In this document: one piece after another, positions 39,029-50,017 of the stretch
Position numbering within the stretch: the stretch's first letter is position 1
How the letters are laid out: every line of letters begins with the position of its first letter
Source of the DNA: Hypericum androsaemum
Lineage: Eukaryota > Streptophyta > Magnoliopsida > Malpighiales > Hypericaceae
Assembly: GCA_963995505.1 (NCBI GenBank)
Contig: OZ023186.1
Coordinates: forward strand, 18,669,570-18,733,569
Direction of reading: 5' to 3'
Length of the DNA: 64,000 nucleotides
Notes under the pieces: model-generated
The model's input: the letters and a program-made list of their open reading frames with translations, nothing else
Databases searched by the model: none
Told to the model about the DNA's origin: nothing
Position numbers and translations under genes: made by a program

Positions 39029-39451
39029 ATGGTTTTTAAATACGTTGTCCGACTGGCGATCGAACTAGTCGGACTGCGATTTGGTCAGAAGAGCGTATCA
39101 GGTTTGGCAAAAAAATTACCAACCTTACTAACCGCCCAAAAAATGGTCAGACCGGGTGATTTGACCAAATTTTTGACCCATATTTTCTGGTTCGTAAGGT
39201 TCAACCAAAGAATCAGGGTTGGTCGAATATTTTGACCAAGAAAAAAGACAAAAAAACTAAACCCTAATAAAAAGAGAAAAATTATGTTTGGACGGATATT
39301 TTCTTTTTTTAAGGATATTTTTGTAAGGTTAAACTAAAAAATCAGGATTAGTCGGATACTGGTCTGACCGATAGTCTAACTAGTCTGACCAGTTGACCTA
39401 GGGTTCGGCCCAAAATCCGGGTCAGCTTTCGGGTCGTATTTGAAAACCTTG
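39029..39451. mobile_element. MITE with 9-bp target duplication (423 bp)
   Basis: Starts ATGGTTTTTAAATACG and ends CGTATTTGAAAACCTTG, which are inverted with few mismatches. It is flanked by a perfect 9-base direct repeat CATCCAACC (39020-39028 and 39452-39460). The interior has many GGTCNGAC/GACCNGTC words, as in the nested MITE at 28502-28937. No coding sequence. Confidence 0.8.
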
Positions 39452-39460
39452 CATCCAACC

Positions 39461-40436
39461 GGCCACTTTATAAAAGTATTGAAATATTTTTTGGAGATAC
39501 TTTGGAATATAAATTTAGATAGTGCATATAATAGTAGTATTTTTTATATGCATTGTCTAGTACATAAGATGTATTACTCTTAGGACCGGTGGTATAACTA
39601 ATTTTTGACATTTTTTGCGGAGTGATAATTCTTTATTTATCAAAAAATTATTAAAATTTTTAAAATTTCTGGACAACCAAATATTGTCGGATTCTATTTT
39701 ATAAAGTAATTATCCAAATAATATTATTTATATTTGTAAGAACGTAAAATAAGCATAAATTTCTTAACACTTCCACTATGTCTCGATCGATAAAAGCATT
39801 GAATTTCGTGACACGTAAGGCTTAAAATATGATGGTGCATCGTCACAAAAGAACATCAGTCTAATGCTAATAAGAAATAAGAATAGTGCAATTTGTTTTG
39901 GAAAAGAAATGTACTTCTCGTCTTTTGCTGGAATTGTACTCTTTTACATTAATCTAATATTGTTTTGAGATTTTCACGTGGATTATTGTTCAAAATATGT
40001 CCCAAAATTATTGTATAGTACAAGCTGCAAGTAACTTGAATTCGGTTAATGAAGTTATAAACTCAAGTTTTGCAAATATAAAAGATATTATTGAAAACTC
40101 AGCTTCTGAAATAGGCATCAACAGTGCTCGACTTTGTATACTAGAAAATCACAAAGAAAAGAATATATTATTTGTTTATACCACCTAGATATCACTACAC
40201 CAATTAATCTAAATTCGAGTAGGATAAAACTTTTAAAAGTTGTTTGAACTAATTTTGAATATGAGTGCGTCCCACGCTATAAATGAAATGACTCCATAAA
40301 ATTATTCGTGTCCAAACAAGGACATAAGGTTTCATAGACCACTAAACATCGCAAAATGCAGCAGGTTAATACATGAAACGTCACACACGCGTGCTTAAAA
40401 TTTTTTTCCCTACTTATAAATAACAAAAAGAGTCCG
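39461..40436. other. Intergenic, nothing recognised
   Basis: AT-rich DNA. A 63-codon open frame at 39997-40188 has no recognisable homology and is not called. Confidence 0.4.
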
Positions 40437-40468
40437 AAATGAGTGGGTTTTTTTTCTTTATGGTGTTA

Positions 40469-42643
40469 CTATTCACCCTTTTTTGTGAAAAAAGCGTCCG
40501 AAATGAAAGTATTGCGGGGACGGTGTCCACGTGGCACGGACGCCGGAAAAAGTCGGATCTTGGACCAAGATCCGACTTTTTTAGTCGGATGATATATCAG
40601 ACTAAAAAAGTCGGATCTTGGTCCAAGATCCGACCGTTTTTCTCGGATGATATATCCGACTAAAAAAGTCGGATCTTGGTCGATAGGCCATATATCCGAA
40701 ATCTGAATAGGAGATTTTGGATATGACCAAGATCCGACATTTTTGGTCGAATTTATCATATTGGTCCAAGATCCGACTTTTTTTGTCGGATCTTGGTCCG
40801 GTATAACAAGATCCAACAAAAAAAGTCGGATTTCGGTCCATATAAACACCAAAATCTGACTTTTTCTGTCGCTCAGACTCCCGTCCCCGATATCGCCGCT
40901 CCCCGCTCCCGCTCCCGCTCTCCCCGCCCCCGCCCCCGCTCCCGCTCCCCGCCCCCCGCCCCCGCCCCCCGCCCCCGCTCCCCGCCCCCGCTCTCGCTCC
41001 CCGCCCCCCGCTACGTGTCGAAGACAATATCGATGGGCGGTATCACTGTCTTCTCCCCAACCATACTCCGTATTCATTGCCTTTAATATGCCAGCATGTC
41101 GATCAGAAATAACACATATTCCATGTCGGCCAGGCGTGACGTGCTTCCGGACTTGTTTCATGAACCACGGCCAACTATCCGTGTTCTCACCCTCTACCAG
41201 AGCAAATGCTATTGGAATTATAGCATTATTACCATCAATTGCAGTGGCGATCAGGAGGACATGCTTGTATTTTCCATACAAGAACGTTCCATCAATCTCC
41301 AAGACAGGCATGCAATGTTTGAAAGCTTCAATGCAAGGCTTGAAGCTCCAAAAAACTCGCTTAAAGATCTTTGTTCCAGGAATTAGTGCTTCCACGTAAC
41401 CAGGGAGGGTGTGATAATATTCCCATTCAACAACAGTTCCAGGATTATTTGCCTTGCATGCTGCAAACCATTGCGGAAGGCGATTGTAAGATTCTTGCCA
41501 ATCCCCCCATAAATCTTGAAACGCCTTCTCTTTTGCCCACCAAGTCTTCGTATACGAGGGTCTAAACTTCATATGGTCGTGGATCTCTGACCTTAAAGTG
41601 GCCACACGAATTTCTGGTTGCTCCTCTACTCGTTTCTTAATAATTTGTGCAATGAAAGCAGAAGTGAGTTGTTTATGATCCTGCGACTTTCGTAGGCGAC
41701 CACAGGTATGTGGGTAGGTGTGTTTCACGATTTTCCATGGACTGAAAAGTGTGCCCCTTCTTTCCTGTGAGACACGGATCTCCCATTTGCAATCATCAGT
41801 CTCCCATTTTTTACACTTCACAGAAAAAGTTTCTGGCCTTGTTTCTTTTCGGACAAACTCACGCCCATCGTTCATTACGAACGCCTCGATCTCCCTCTTT
41901 GCATCAAATTTGCTCTTCCAAATCGTACCCTCTTTCAACAAACCAGAACAACTTCCATCTATTGCTCGGTCGCAATCCCATTCTTCACCATAAACAGTCA
42001 TCGATGATTGTTCACCGGGATCAGTTAGAGCGAGTTCACCGTATTGTTGTTCTCGGTATTGTTGTTCCTCTTCTTCTACTACTTCTTCTTCATCTTCGTC
42101 TTCTTCTGCTTCATTTTCGTCTTCTTCTGCTTCGTCTTCGTCTTCTACTTCTTCTGCTTCGTCTTCATGATCAAAATTGTATGTGGCATATGGACCCGTC
42201 TCTCTAGGATCATTTTCAAACCAATCAAATATTGGTTCATGAGCAACATCCATCCCCGTTGACGTACCAGCTTCAACAACAAACGGGTTGTAATTATTAA
42301 CCCTCTTTTCCACAATGATTGTAAGCTTAATCTCCTTCACCATTGGTCCAAAGAAGTTAATCATGGTCTCCAGCATTATCCTAACATCTTCATCGTCGTT
42401 AATAAACATTGGACCAAATTGTCCTCTTCCAAATGGACATCTAAATATCAATGGCCCAAATTCTTCATTTGGACCTATTGGGATCTTTTCGTTAACTTTT
42501 TTCCGCAAGATATTGTATCTAACAAATGCTGCATGAAACTTCAACTTCTCTTTCCTACCACCTTGGTAATCAAAACCGGTTTCATTGTTGTTGAAAATTA
42601 CTCCATCGTATTTCAACTTTATTCTTATAACCCGGTTAGCCAT
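40469..42643 (-). pseudogene. MULE (MuDR-type) transposase, C-terminally truncated and fused to TIR sequence
   Basis: A single open frame of 724 codons. Residues 1-110 form a PB1/MuDR-type N-terminus. A long Glu/Asp run lies near 160-195. The MuDR plug/zinc domain (VKCKKWETDDCKWEIRV...HTC) follows near 270-320. The MULE DDE domain has LEIDGTFLYGKYKHVLLIA (first Asp) and CVISDRHAGILKAM (second Asp), and reaches AHRYCLRHVA near residue 545. After that, expected sequence with the catalytic Glu and the CCHC or SWIM finger is missing. The frame instead passes through a Gly/Arg low-complexity tract and then through TIR repeats (SDLGPRSDFFS repeated several times), stopping 25 bases inside the element edge. 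It should not be active. That the frame stays open across non-coding repeats is odd but may be chance. Confidence 0.85.
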
Positions 42644-42967
42644 TATGAATACTACAACAAAAGAAAACAGTATGCAATTCTATATTAGCAACACAAAACA
42701 TAATTTATATTAACGAAAATATCATATAAACATACATTCTTCTCCATCAATTTTTTGGTCCGAGACCACCTTAAGAACCAGATGAAATTTAATCGGACTG
42801 GCAGGGTGGTCACTTTTTGTACTCGACCATCCGGAATTTACCAAGAAAAAATTCACAATCTGACCGGTCCGACCGACCCGACCGACCCGACCGGTCCGAC
42901 CGGTCCGACCATTCCGATTCATTAAACCGGTCTGGCCATTGGGGTTGGTCAGTTTATAAAATTCGCA

Positions 42968-43199
42968 CACCCACAAAATTTTAAACAATCAGATATCACA
43001 CTCAAAAAATATAAGGAATTAATAATTTCAAAAGCTAACATATACTAATTATTTTTAATTAATGAACAAACTCTACATATATACACCCACAAAATTTTAA
43101 ACAATCAGATATCACACTCAAAAAATAGAAACAATTAATAATTTCACAGCTAAAATATACTAATTATTTTTAATTAATGAACAAACTCCACATATATAC
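42968..43199. repeat. 116-bp tandem duplication
   Basis: CACCCACAAAATTTTAAAC starts at about 42968 and again at about 43084. The two units run in parallel to TCCACATATATACC with few differences. It lies between the transposase start and the right TIR of the Mutator-like element. Confidence 0.85.
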
Positions 43200-43895
43200 C
43201 AAAATATTAAAGTAAATTAATTTACCTGGTTTTGGGCAGGGTCTTCTATGGTGGTACGCAGGACGTCTTCGTATGGATGACAAAAGGCTTCTGCGAGGTA
43301 TCCATTATATAGGCGATATGACGACCAAGATCCGACCAAAAAAGTCGGATCTTGGACCAATATGATAAATTTGACAAAAAATGTCGGATCTTGGTCATAT
43401 CCGAAATCGCCTTTTCAGATTTCGGATATGGCCTATCGACCAAGATCCGACTAAAAAAGTCGGATCTTGGTCATCCGACAAAAAAAGTCAGATCTTGGTC
43501 CAAGATCCGACTTTTTCCGGCGTCCGTGCCACGTGGACACCGTCCCCGCAATACTTTCATTTCGGACGCTTTTTTCACAAAAAGGGTGAATAGTAACACC
43601 ATAAAGAAAAAAAACCCAAATGAGTACGAGTTCCATGATATTTATTGCACGACGACCAAGATATATGACGGACGTCTAATTACTCTATCATGGTTAAAAA
43701 CCCATCTGTGTTTCCGGCCATCCAACAAGTCTAGGTTACTAAAAAATTGAACTATCTCTCAATTAAATTAAAATAATTTATTAATTAATTTAAGTATTTG
43801 TCGATGATTATCAAAATCTAATAACGTTACCAAGGTTAAAAATGTGTGGCACATTGTATAGTAGTAATCTCATCGGTTCTTTTTCCCCAGGTAAC

Positions 43896-45033
43896 TGTTG
43901 AGTTTGGCGAGGACAAAAGTAAAAGAGGAATTATTTTTCTGTTTTGTTTCGGACTCTTAATTTGACATAAATAGATTACTTGATGTACACGGGTTTGCCT
44001 CTATATAAAGACATGTTACCCAAAGGTTTTATATTGCTTTGTGGCTTGGATCCATCAATAAAAGTTCTCATTTCTCTCTGTGGACGTAGGCATTAGGCCG
44101 AACCACGTTATCTATTGTGCCCATATATTTTTCACGTATTGTTCTCTAAGTTGCTGAATTCCTAGCAAGTTCTCGCTATGGTTGTCTAAAGGGACGTGCA
44201 CGTCAAAGGTGTTGGGTAGGTTTTGCATAGGGAATGGGAAGCCGTTGGTAGCACCACGGATGAATCAGGTATCTCACTAAGGTCGAACGGTGGAGCTCGG
44301 GACATGTCGAGGGTTCTACTTGGTGGAACAAAAGGTTGCCCATTGTATGCTATGGCAAGTAGCATTGGTTTGAGGCAATAAGGTCCAGCGAAAAAGCAGT
44401 TCGAGGTTGCGGAGCATGGGGTTGACCGAAAAATAGAGAGCGCATCTATTGGTCACAAGTTTGCTTCAGCATGTGGACTTGCTAGTTGGGGTTTGATGGA
44501 GATAGGAGGGAAGACGCCAAGCAAGCTCAGAAGCTCGAGCTTGGGGGCTGGCTCCAAGTGATTGAATTAAGGTGGTGAGAAAGTTTGGATGGTCTTATTG
44601 ATGACGGTGTATCTATGGTCCGAGGTGGAATCGATGGAGTCAAATTGGTCTTGTAAGATCTCATCTCTTCATGGGGCAGTATTTCGTCAATGTGGAGTTT
44701 TGTTGAAGTTCGGATGGAGCTTCATGATTTGTCCACGGGATGATTGCTCGCCAAGGTGGAGATTGTTGAGTTTGGCGAGGACAAAAATAAAAGAGGAATT
44801 ATTTTTCTGTTTTGTTTCGGACTCCTAATTTGACCTAAATAGATTACTTGATGTACAAGGGTTTGCTTCTATATAAAGGCATGTTATCCAAGGGTTTTAT
44901 ATTGCTTTGTGGCTTGGATCCATTAATAAAAGTTATCCTTTCTCTGTGGACGTAGGCATTAGGCCGAACCACGTTATCTATTGTGCTCATGTTCTTTGCG
45001 CGTATTGTTCTCTAAGTAGCTGAATTCCTAACT
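43896..45033 (+). mobile_element. Small two-LTR retrotransposon without coding domain (about 1.14 kb)
   Basis: LTRs at 43896-44167 and 44764-45033 share TGTTGAGTTTGGCGAGGAC, CTATATAAAG (TATA), CAATAAAAG and TAGGCATTAGGCCGAACCACG, and end near GAATTCCTA. A purine tract AAGGTGGAGA precedes the second LTR, as a polypurine tract should. The internal 600 bases encode no gag or pol and show no evident tRNA primer site. A target duplication is not clear (TAAC on both sides at best). Its LTR is related to the solo LTR at 25439-25761. Confidence 0.75.
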
Positions 45034-45401
45034 TTTTTTTCATAATATTTTATTTTTGCGAGGTTTTTAGTAAGGTATCTGATTGCAACCCGATGCTTGC
45101 ACAGAAATTTTCGGGTAATTTTCCAAAAGGGAGTTTATTTCCCCGACAATTCCCTGAATGGGGTTGTCAGGGGATATTTTCCTTGTCTGGAGTCGAGCCA
45201 GAAACCGCTCAGCGGGGAGCGTTTTTTCTTCGCACGAAACCGCTGCTCGGGTAGTGTTTTCGAATGAAATCGCTCCAGCTGGAGAGCATTTTTTTTGTTT
45301 TGCCAAAAACCGCTCCACCGGGAACATTTTTTGTGTTGTCACCGAAAAAAAATTAGCTGTTGTGAGCAAGGGGGAGAAAATCCAAATAAAAACACACAAT
45401 G

Positions 45402-45474
45402 CCTCTTGTTCGGAATCAAACCGAAGACCTCCACAATTTTAAATAAGCACTCTAACCAACCAATCTACAAGAGC
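45402..45474 (-). other. tRNA-like sequence, left TIR copy
   Basis: Minus-strand counterpart of the sequence at 46379-46451, with one change in the B box (GGTTTGATTCC) and a mismatched first acceptor pair. It is part of the inverted repeat of the element. Confidence 0.5.
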
Positions 45475-46107
45475 ATATTGACTTATAACTTTGTAATAAA
45501 TAATATATTACATATATACAATTTTTATAAAATATGTAATATATTACATAAATACATATTTATATAAAATAATATTTATTACATAAATACGTATTTATGT
45601 AATATTTTTTATTACATAAATATGTATTTATGAAATACATATTTATGCAATATATTATCTATATTTATGTAATATATTATTATTTATGTATATTATATAT
45701 TTGTATTTATGTAATATATTATTTATTAAATAAATATGTATTTATGAAATACATATTTATAAAATATATTATTTTTAAATAAATACGTATTTCATAAATA
45801 TATTTATGAAATATATTATTTATTAAATAAATATGTACTTATGAAATATGTATTTATGAAATAAGTCTTTATTTTTTTTTGTATTTAGCTGGGTGTATTA
45901 TATTACGAAATTAGTTGTTCATATTAACTTCAAGATATAATTTTTTATTTGGAGTTACTTTTTCATTGCAACCTTATCAAAGGAAATTCCAAAATATTAT
46001 TATTTTTAATAAACATTACTTCCTCTTTATTTTTAATAAACAAGTTGTATAATGGTTAACACCGGGTTCTGGTTTAAATGGGATAATTAAATTGGTAAAA
46101 AAAGAAA

Positions 46108-46248
46108 ATGCTCCCGACGGAGCGATTTTTGGCAAAAAAGAAAATGCTCCCGGCGGAGCGATTTTTGGTAAAAAATAAAACGCTCCAGGCGGAGCGGTTT
46201 TTGGCAAAACAAAAAACGCTCCCGGCGGAGCGGTTTTTGGCAAAAAAA
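46108..46248 (+). repeat. Minisatellite, four units of about 35 bp
   Basis: Four successive copies of AATGCTCCCGGCGGAGCGAT followed by TTTTGGCAAAAAA-type linker. Each unit holds the short palindrome GCTCC...GGAGC. Inverted copies are found in the left half of the same element (45190-45330). Confidence 0.85.
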
Positions 46249-46378
46249 AGTTTTTTCGTTAATTTTTCTTCACTTTGGGTAATTTTGTTTGGAACCCTTA
46301 TTTATGTAATATATTACATATTTCATAGAAATGGTATATATGTAATATATTATTTATTACAAAGTTATAAGTCAATAG

Positions 46379-46451
46379 GCTCTTGTAGATTGGTTGGTTA
46401 GAGTGCTTATTTAAAATTGTGGAGGTCTTCGGTTCGATTCCGAACAAGAGT
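46379..46451 (+). other. tRNA-like sequence, right TIR copy
   Basis: The 73 bases have canonical tRNA spacing. The acceptor stem GCTCTTG/CAAGAGT has seven pairs with one G-U, T8 and A9 are present, and GGTTGGTTAGAGT serves as A box. T33 lies in a seven-base anticodon-type loop TTAAAAT. The T-arm is perfect: TTCGG, TTCGATT, CCGAA, including the B box GGTTCGATTCC. The D stem has a mismatch and the anticodon stem does not pair, so this is not a working tRNA. It could still act as an RNA polymerase III promoter, as in SINEs. Confidence 0.5.
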
Positions 46452-46748
46452 CATTGTGTGTTTTTATTTAGATTTTCTCCCCTTTGCTCACTGCAGCTAA
46501 TTTTTTTTTTCGGTGACAATACAAAAAATGCTCCCAGTGGAGTGGTTTTTGGCAAAACAAAAAATGCCCTCCAGTTGGAGCGATTTCATTCGAAAACGCT
46601 GCCCGAGCAGCGATTTCGTGCGAAGGAAAAACGCTCCCCGCTGAGCGGTTTCTGGCTCGACCCCAGACAAGAAAAACATCACCTGACAACTCCATTCAGA
46701 GAATTGTCGGAGAAATAAACCCCTTTTGGAAAATTACCCGGAATTTTC

Positions 46749-47307
46749 ACAATGTAGTTATTAGGTGATGGACGAATAGATACTAGACGCGATTTACATA
46801 TTATATATTACTATATATATTAATAAAATAACTCAACTTATCAAAATAAACTTGGGTGTGTTTCCGGCTACTTTTTGGAAAATGGATGACATTTGTGGGT
46901 TGGCCTTTTGGGGTCATTAGTGACCTGTAACTTATAAAGATGCATGCATTATTGACTTGGAGCCATGTTCTATTGCACCTGCTACACGTGCTCAATGACA
47001 CCCTTTAATTGATCGGTGTCCCCTACTCTCAGTGGGATTCCCAAAACAGTTGGGACTTTAATTGGAGTAATCAGCCATGTTGTTCTAGGTCAAATTGTCC
47101 GGTGCCCGTCGTACTTGGTATTGAATTTGCCGGCCAAAACAAATAAGTTTATATTTTTTATAAAGATATATTTTAAATTTTAAAAGTGATTAAATTTTAT
47201 GATTGTGTTGCTTGTATATTATAATTTAAAATAAAGTTAGATAATATTGATAGATATTTGCTATTTTTTAATATTGTTGATACTAAATAATATATGTTTT
47301 TAATTAT
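46749..47307. other. Intergenic, nothing recognised
   Basis: AT-rich spacer between two mobile elements. Confidence 0.4.
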
Positions 47308-47312
47308 AAAGA

Positions 47313-47891
47313 TGTAATATTTCGTTAATCATTTGTTCTGAAAAGACTTAAGTGATTTGATTTGACTATCCATATCAACAAGGTGTGCCTTCTTTTCTAG
47401 CACACATCTTAAAAGAACTTCAAGATTAAATGCACTTGACCTAGGGCAATTTTAGGATTGGTGATCTCTTGGAAAGTTTATAGGATGCGTGTGAGTGTGG
47501 ACAAAACACACTCCTAAAGACTCATATTGGTCTGTGGAGACAGTTTGTCAGATCATAGGGCGTTACAGATGGTATCAGAGCAAGACCTCGGCCAGTGCGG
47601 TGTAGTTCGAGGGTCGAACACACCTGAAAATGAGGAATTCTGGGATTGTTTGAATCTTTCTGAATCTGGCACGACAAAGATGTCATGTATTTAAGGAGGG
47701 GTGAATGTGATATCCCATTAATGATCTGTTCTAAAAAGACTTAAGTGATTTGATTTGACTATCCATGTCAACAAGGTGTGCATTTTTTTTTGCACACATC
47801 TTGAAAGAATTCCAAGATTAAATGTGCATGACCTGAGGCAGTTTTAGGATGGGTGACCTCTTAAAAAATTTCTAAAATGCGTAGTATTACA
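47313..47891 (+). mobile_element. TRIM retrotransposon (579 bp)
   Basis: LTR1 47313-47567 (TGTAATATTTCG...GTTACA) and LTR2 47706-47891 (TGTGATATCCCA...ATTACA) share the AAGACTTAAGTGATTTGATT segment. LTR2 lacks about 70 bases relative to LTR1. A primer-binding site TGGTATCAGAGC, complementary to initiator tRNA-Met, lies at 47570-47581. A polypurine tract AAGGAGGGGTGAA lies directly before LTR2. A perfect 5-base target duplication AAAGA flanks it (47308-47312 and 47892-47896). The 138-base interior encodes nothing; such elements depend on enzymes from other retrotransposons. Confidence 0.9.
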
Positions 47892-47896
47892 AAAGA

Positions 47897-49287
47897 ACTC
47901 TCGTTCGACTGATCGGATAAGTTGACTCCGGGTCATTTTTGAAAATCGTGAATTCAACCATGTACCTTTTTCAAATTTTCCAACCCTTGTCCTATTAAAT
48001 CAAATGTCATTTGGCAACAATTACACGTTCAGTGCAAGTTCCATTTAAAAGATTTGAGCCGGTGACCTTATTTAAATAATTTAAAATTTATTTAATTAGG
48101 TCATGAATTTAAATTTATCAATTAAAAAAAATCATTAAAAGAACTACCTATAAATAAATCATGATAGTGTGCGATTTTGAATATCAAAATATCACAAAAA
48201 AATTGTTGTGTGCTTGCAGATAATTTAATGATAGTCACGATATCTTTAGCAGCAAAATTTAAATAAATAAAATTTCAAAATTTACAAGAGACTGTCATCA
48301 TAATTCATAAATTAAGAACATTATAATATAAAACTTTAATCAATAAATATACAAGCTTGATACTACGGTAAAAATTTCAGTGCTAATACCTACATGATTC
48401 AAGCGTATGTCTAAGATTGCATCATACACTCCATAATGGAAGATAATAAAACGCCGGGACAATTATTAGATTCAAACTGTAAGACACCCAACTTTTTTTT
48501 TCCAAACTCGGATATTCAAAATTGATTCATTCAATTTAAACATGTCTACAAATAGTAACAAATTTATATCTAACAAATTTTTACAAACATGTTTTCTCTT
48601 TCTCAAGCCCCCGACCTGTTTAATTAAGTTTGAATACTGTAAATAGAAGAAAATGCCATTAAAAAGTTTATCCTAAATCGATCCGTAACGTAGATGTTTC
48701 TAAAAAAAAGGGAGTTGCAGAGAAATTTTTACAGTAGAGATATCTGGCACCGCCTAATAAGTTAAAAATAGCTTCCTCTACCGACACTGCTTGGGCCCGA
48801 GCTTATTCATGCCATAAGCCACATCTTATTATGAGATCAACTATCTTAATCATTCTCATGTCACTTATCAAATAAAAAATCATTCTCATGTCACCCTTTG
48901 AGCCATATTGCTATTTGATAGTATCTAGCCTAGTTAGGTACAAATAAAATCATAAATACTCTTAATTTAAAATAATTCAGTTTATTTATCGGTTAAAATT
49001 TTACCGAGTGACAATTTTATTGTGGGTACTATATATTTTAATTTTTTTCTCACCGAAAGATCAGTCATCCAAATATTGAATTGGTTAGAAAGATGATCAT
49101 AAAATTATCGGAAAAACACTCAGAATTCTATAATTCATAACTTCAACTACAAGGCTTTAATTTTGGTTTAATGTCATTGATTAGTGTGGTCTATTTAGAA
49201 CTACCCTTAAACTTTGGCATTATGGGAACATACCACCACCTTCAGTTAACATGTCATTGATTATCACTTTAATCGAGATTAACACAA
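47897..49287. other. Intergenic, nothing recognised
   Basis: AT-rich DNA, no gene or delimited element. Confidence 0.4.
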
Positions 49288-49296
49288 AAAATTATA

Positions 49297-50008
49297 GGGT
49301 TAAATACACTAAGGTACTCTGTGTTATGAATATAGACACTTTACATCATGAGTTATAGAAATAGCCAAAAAGAACCCTGAGTTTTCAAAAACCTAAAATA
49401 ATTATATGGAAAAGTCTATTGTACCCTTTCTCTTCCTCTCTCCTTTCCCTCCACTTCCCTGTCATTACCCACGGCCACCAACTCTGATTTTGATAGATGC
49501 TTCGTTCCATCCCTTGTTTTTTGTTTGGGTAGAAAGTACAGTGATGCTTCGAACCTTGCAAACACCAACCACCAGGAAGCCAAAGCAAAGCTCGTTCTGT
49601 TCCTTGTTATTTTTCTTTTTTATGCTTTTAGTTTTTCCTACATTTTTTGTGGAGTGTTTAATTTTGATGCTATTGTGGAAATAACTGATTGAGAAAAAAA
49701 TGGTCAGTAATTTTTTATCTCATTATGACACAAACTACAATTTCTTTAAGCACATTTATGTTCCCTCTAATTTTCCCAATTATTTTTTAATTTTTAAAAA
49801 TTTTGTTCAACCTTATACGTAGTACAGGAAAGAGAGATGGGAAGGAAGAGGGAGGGAAATGAGAGGGAGACATGGAGGGGTATAATAGACTTTTCCATAT
49901 GATTATTCTAGATTTTTAAAAACTAAGGGTTCTTTTTGGATAATTCTATAACTCAGGGTCTAAAGTGTCTATTTTCAATAACACATGATACTTTAGTGTA
50001 TTTAACCC
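49297..50008. mobile_element. Foldback Mutator-like element, non-autonomous (712 bp)
   Basis: Starts GGGTTAAATACAC and ends with its exact complement. The TIRs are at least 170 bases. It is flanked by a perfect 9-base target duplication AAAATTATA (49288-49296 and 50009-50017). The inner parts are pyrimidine-rich and purine-rich tracts. No transposase. Confidence 0.9.
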
Positions 50009-50017
50009 AAAATTATA

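Larger units (their letters stand above)
40445..43617. mobile_element. Mutator-like element with transposase remnant (3173 bp)
   Basis: Starts GGGTTTTTTTTCTTTATGG and ends with its complement. The TIRs are about 370-430 bases and contain an array of AAGTCGGATCTTGGTC and its inverse GACCAAGATCCGACTT. The 8-base direct repeat AAATGAGT flanks it (40437-40444 and 43618-43625). Inside are a minus-strand transposase frame, a C-rich tract (about 40894-41015), a (CCGACCGAC)n stretch at about 42857-42911 and a tandem duplication at 42968-43199. The transposase lacks its C-terminal part, so the element is probably non-autonomous. Confidence 0.85.
45113..46739. mobile_element. Foldback Mutator-like element with tRNA-like sequences in both TIRs (1627 bp)
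   Basis: Starts GGGTAATTTTCCAAAAGGG and ends with its near-complement. The TIRs are about 400 bases. Flanks GAAATTTTC (45104-45112) and GGAATTTTC (46740-46748) match at 8 of 9. Each TIR contains, from outside in, palindromic CGCTCC...GGAGCG minisatellite units and a 73-base tRNA-like sequence. The centre is AT-rich with TATTTATGTAATATATTATT-type repeats (45480-45880) plus four tandem GGCGGAGCGATTTTTGGCAA units at 46108-46248. No transposase is present. Confidence 0.85.

Noticed and set aside
39997..40188. 63-codon open frame
   Set aside because: AT-rich, no homology recognised, no supporting context.
46108..46401. Open frame with repeated PAERFLAK units, and the array as a possible CRISPR
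   Set aside because: The repeats are a plant minisatellite with variable linkers inside a TIR element. Spacers are not unique and the genome is eukaryotic.
46379..46451. Functional tRNA gene with anticodon AAA
   Set aside because: The anticodon stem does not pair and the D stem is mismatched, and an inverted copy exists in the other TIR. Kept only as tRNA-like.
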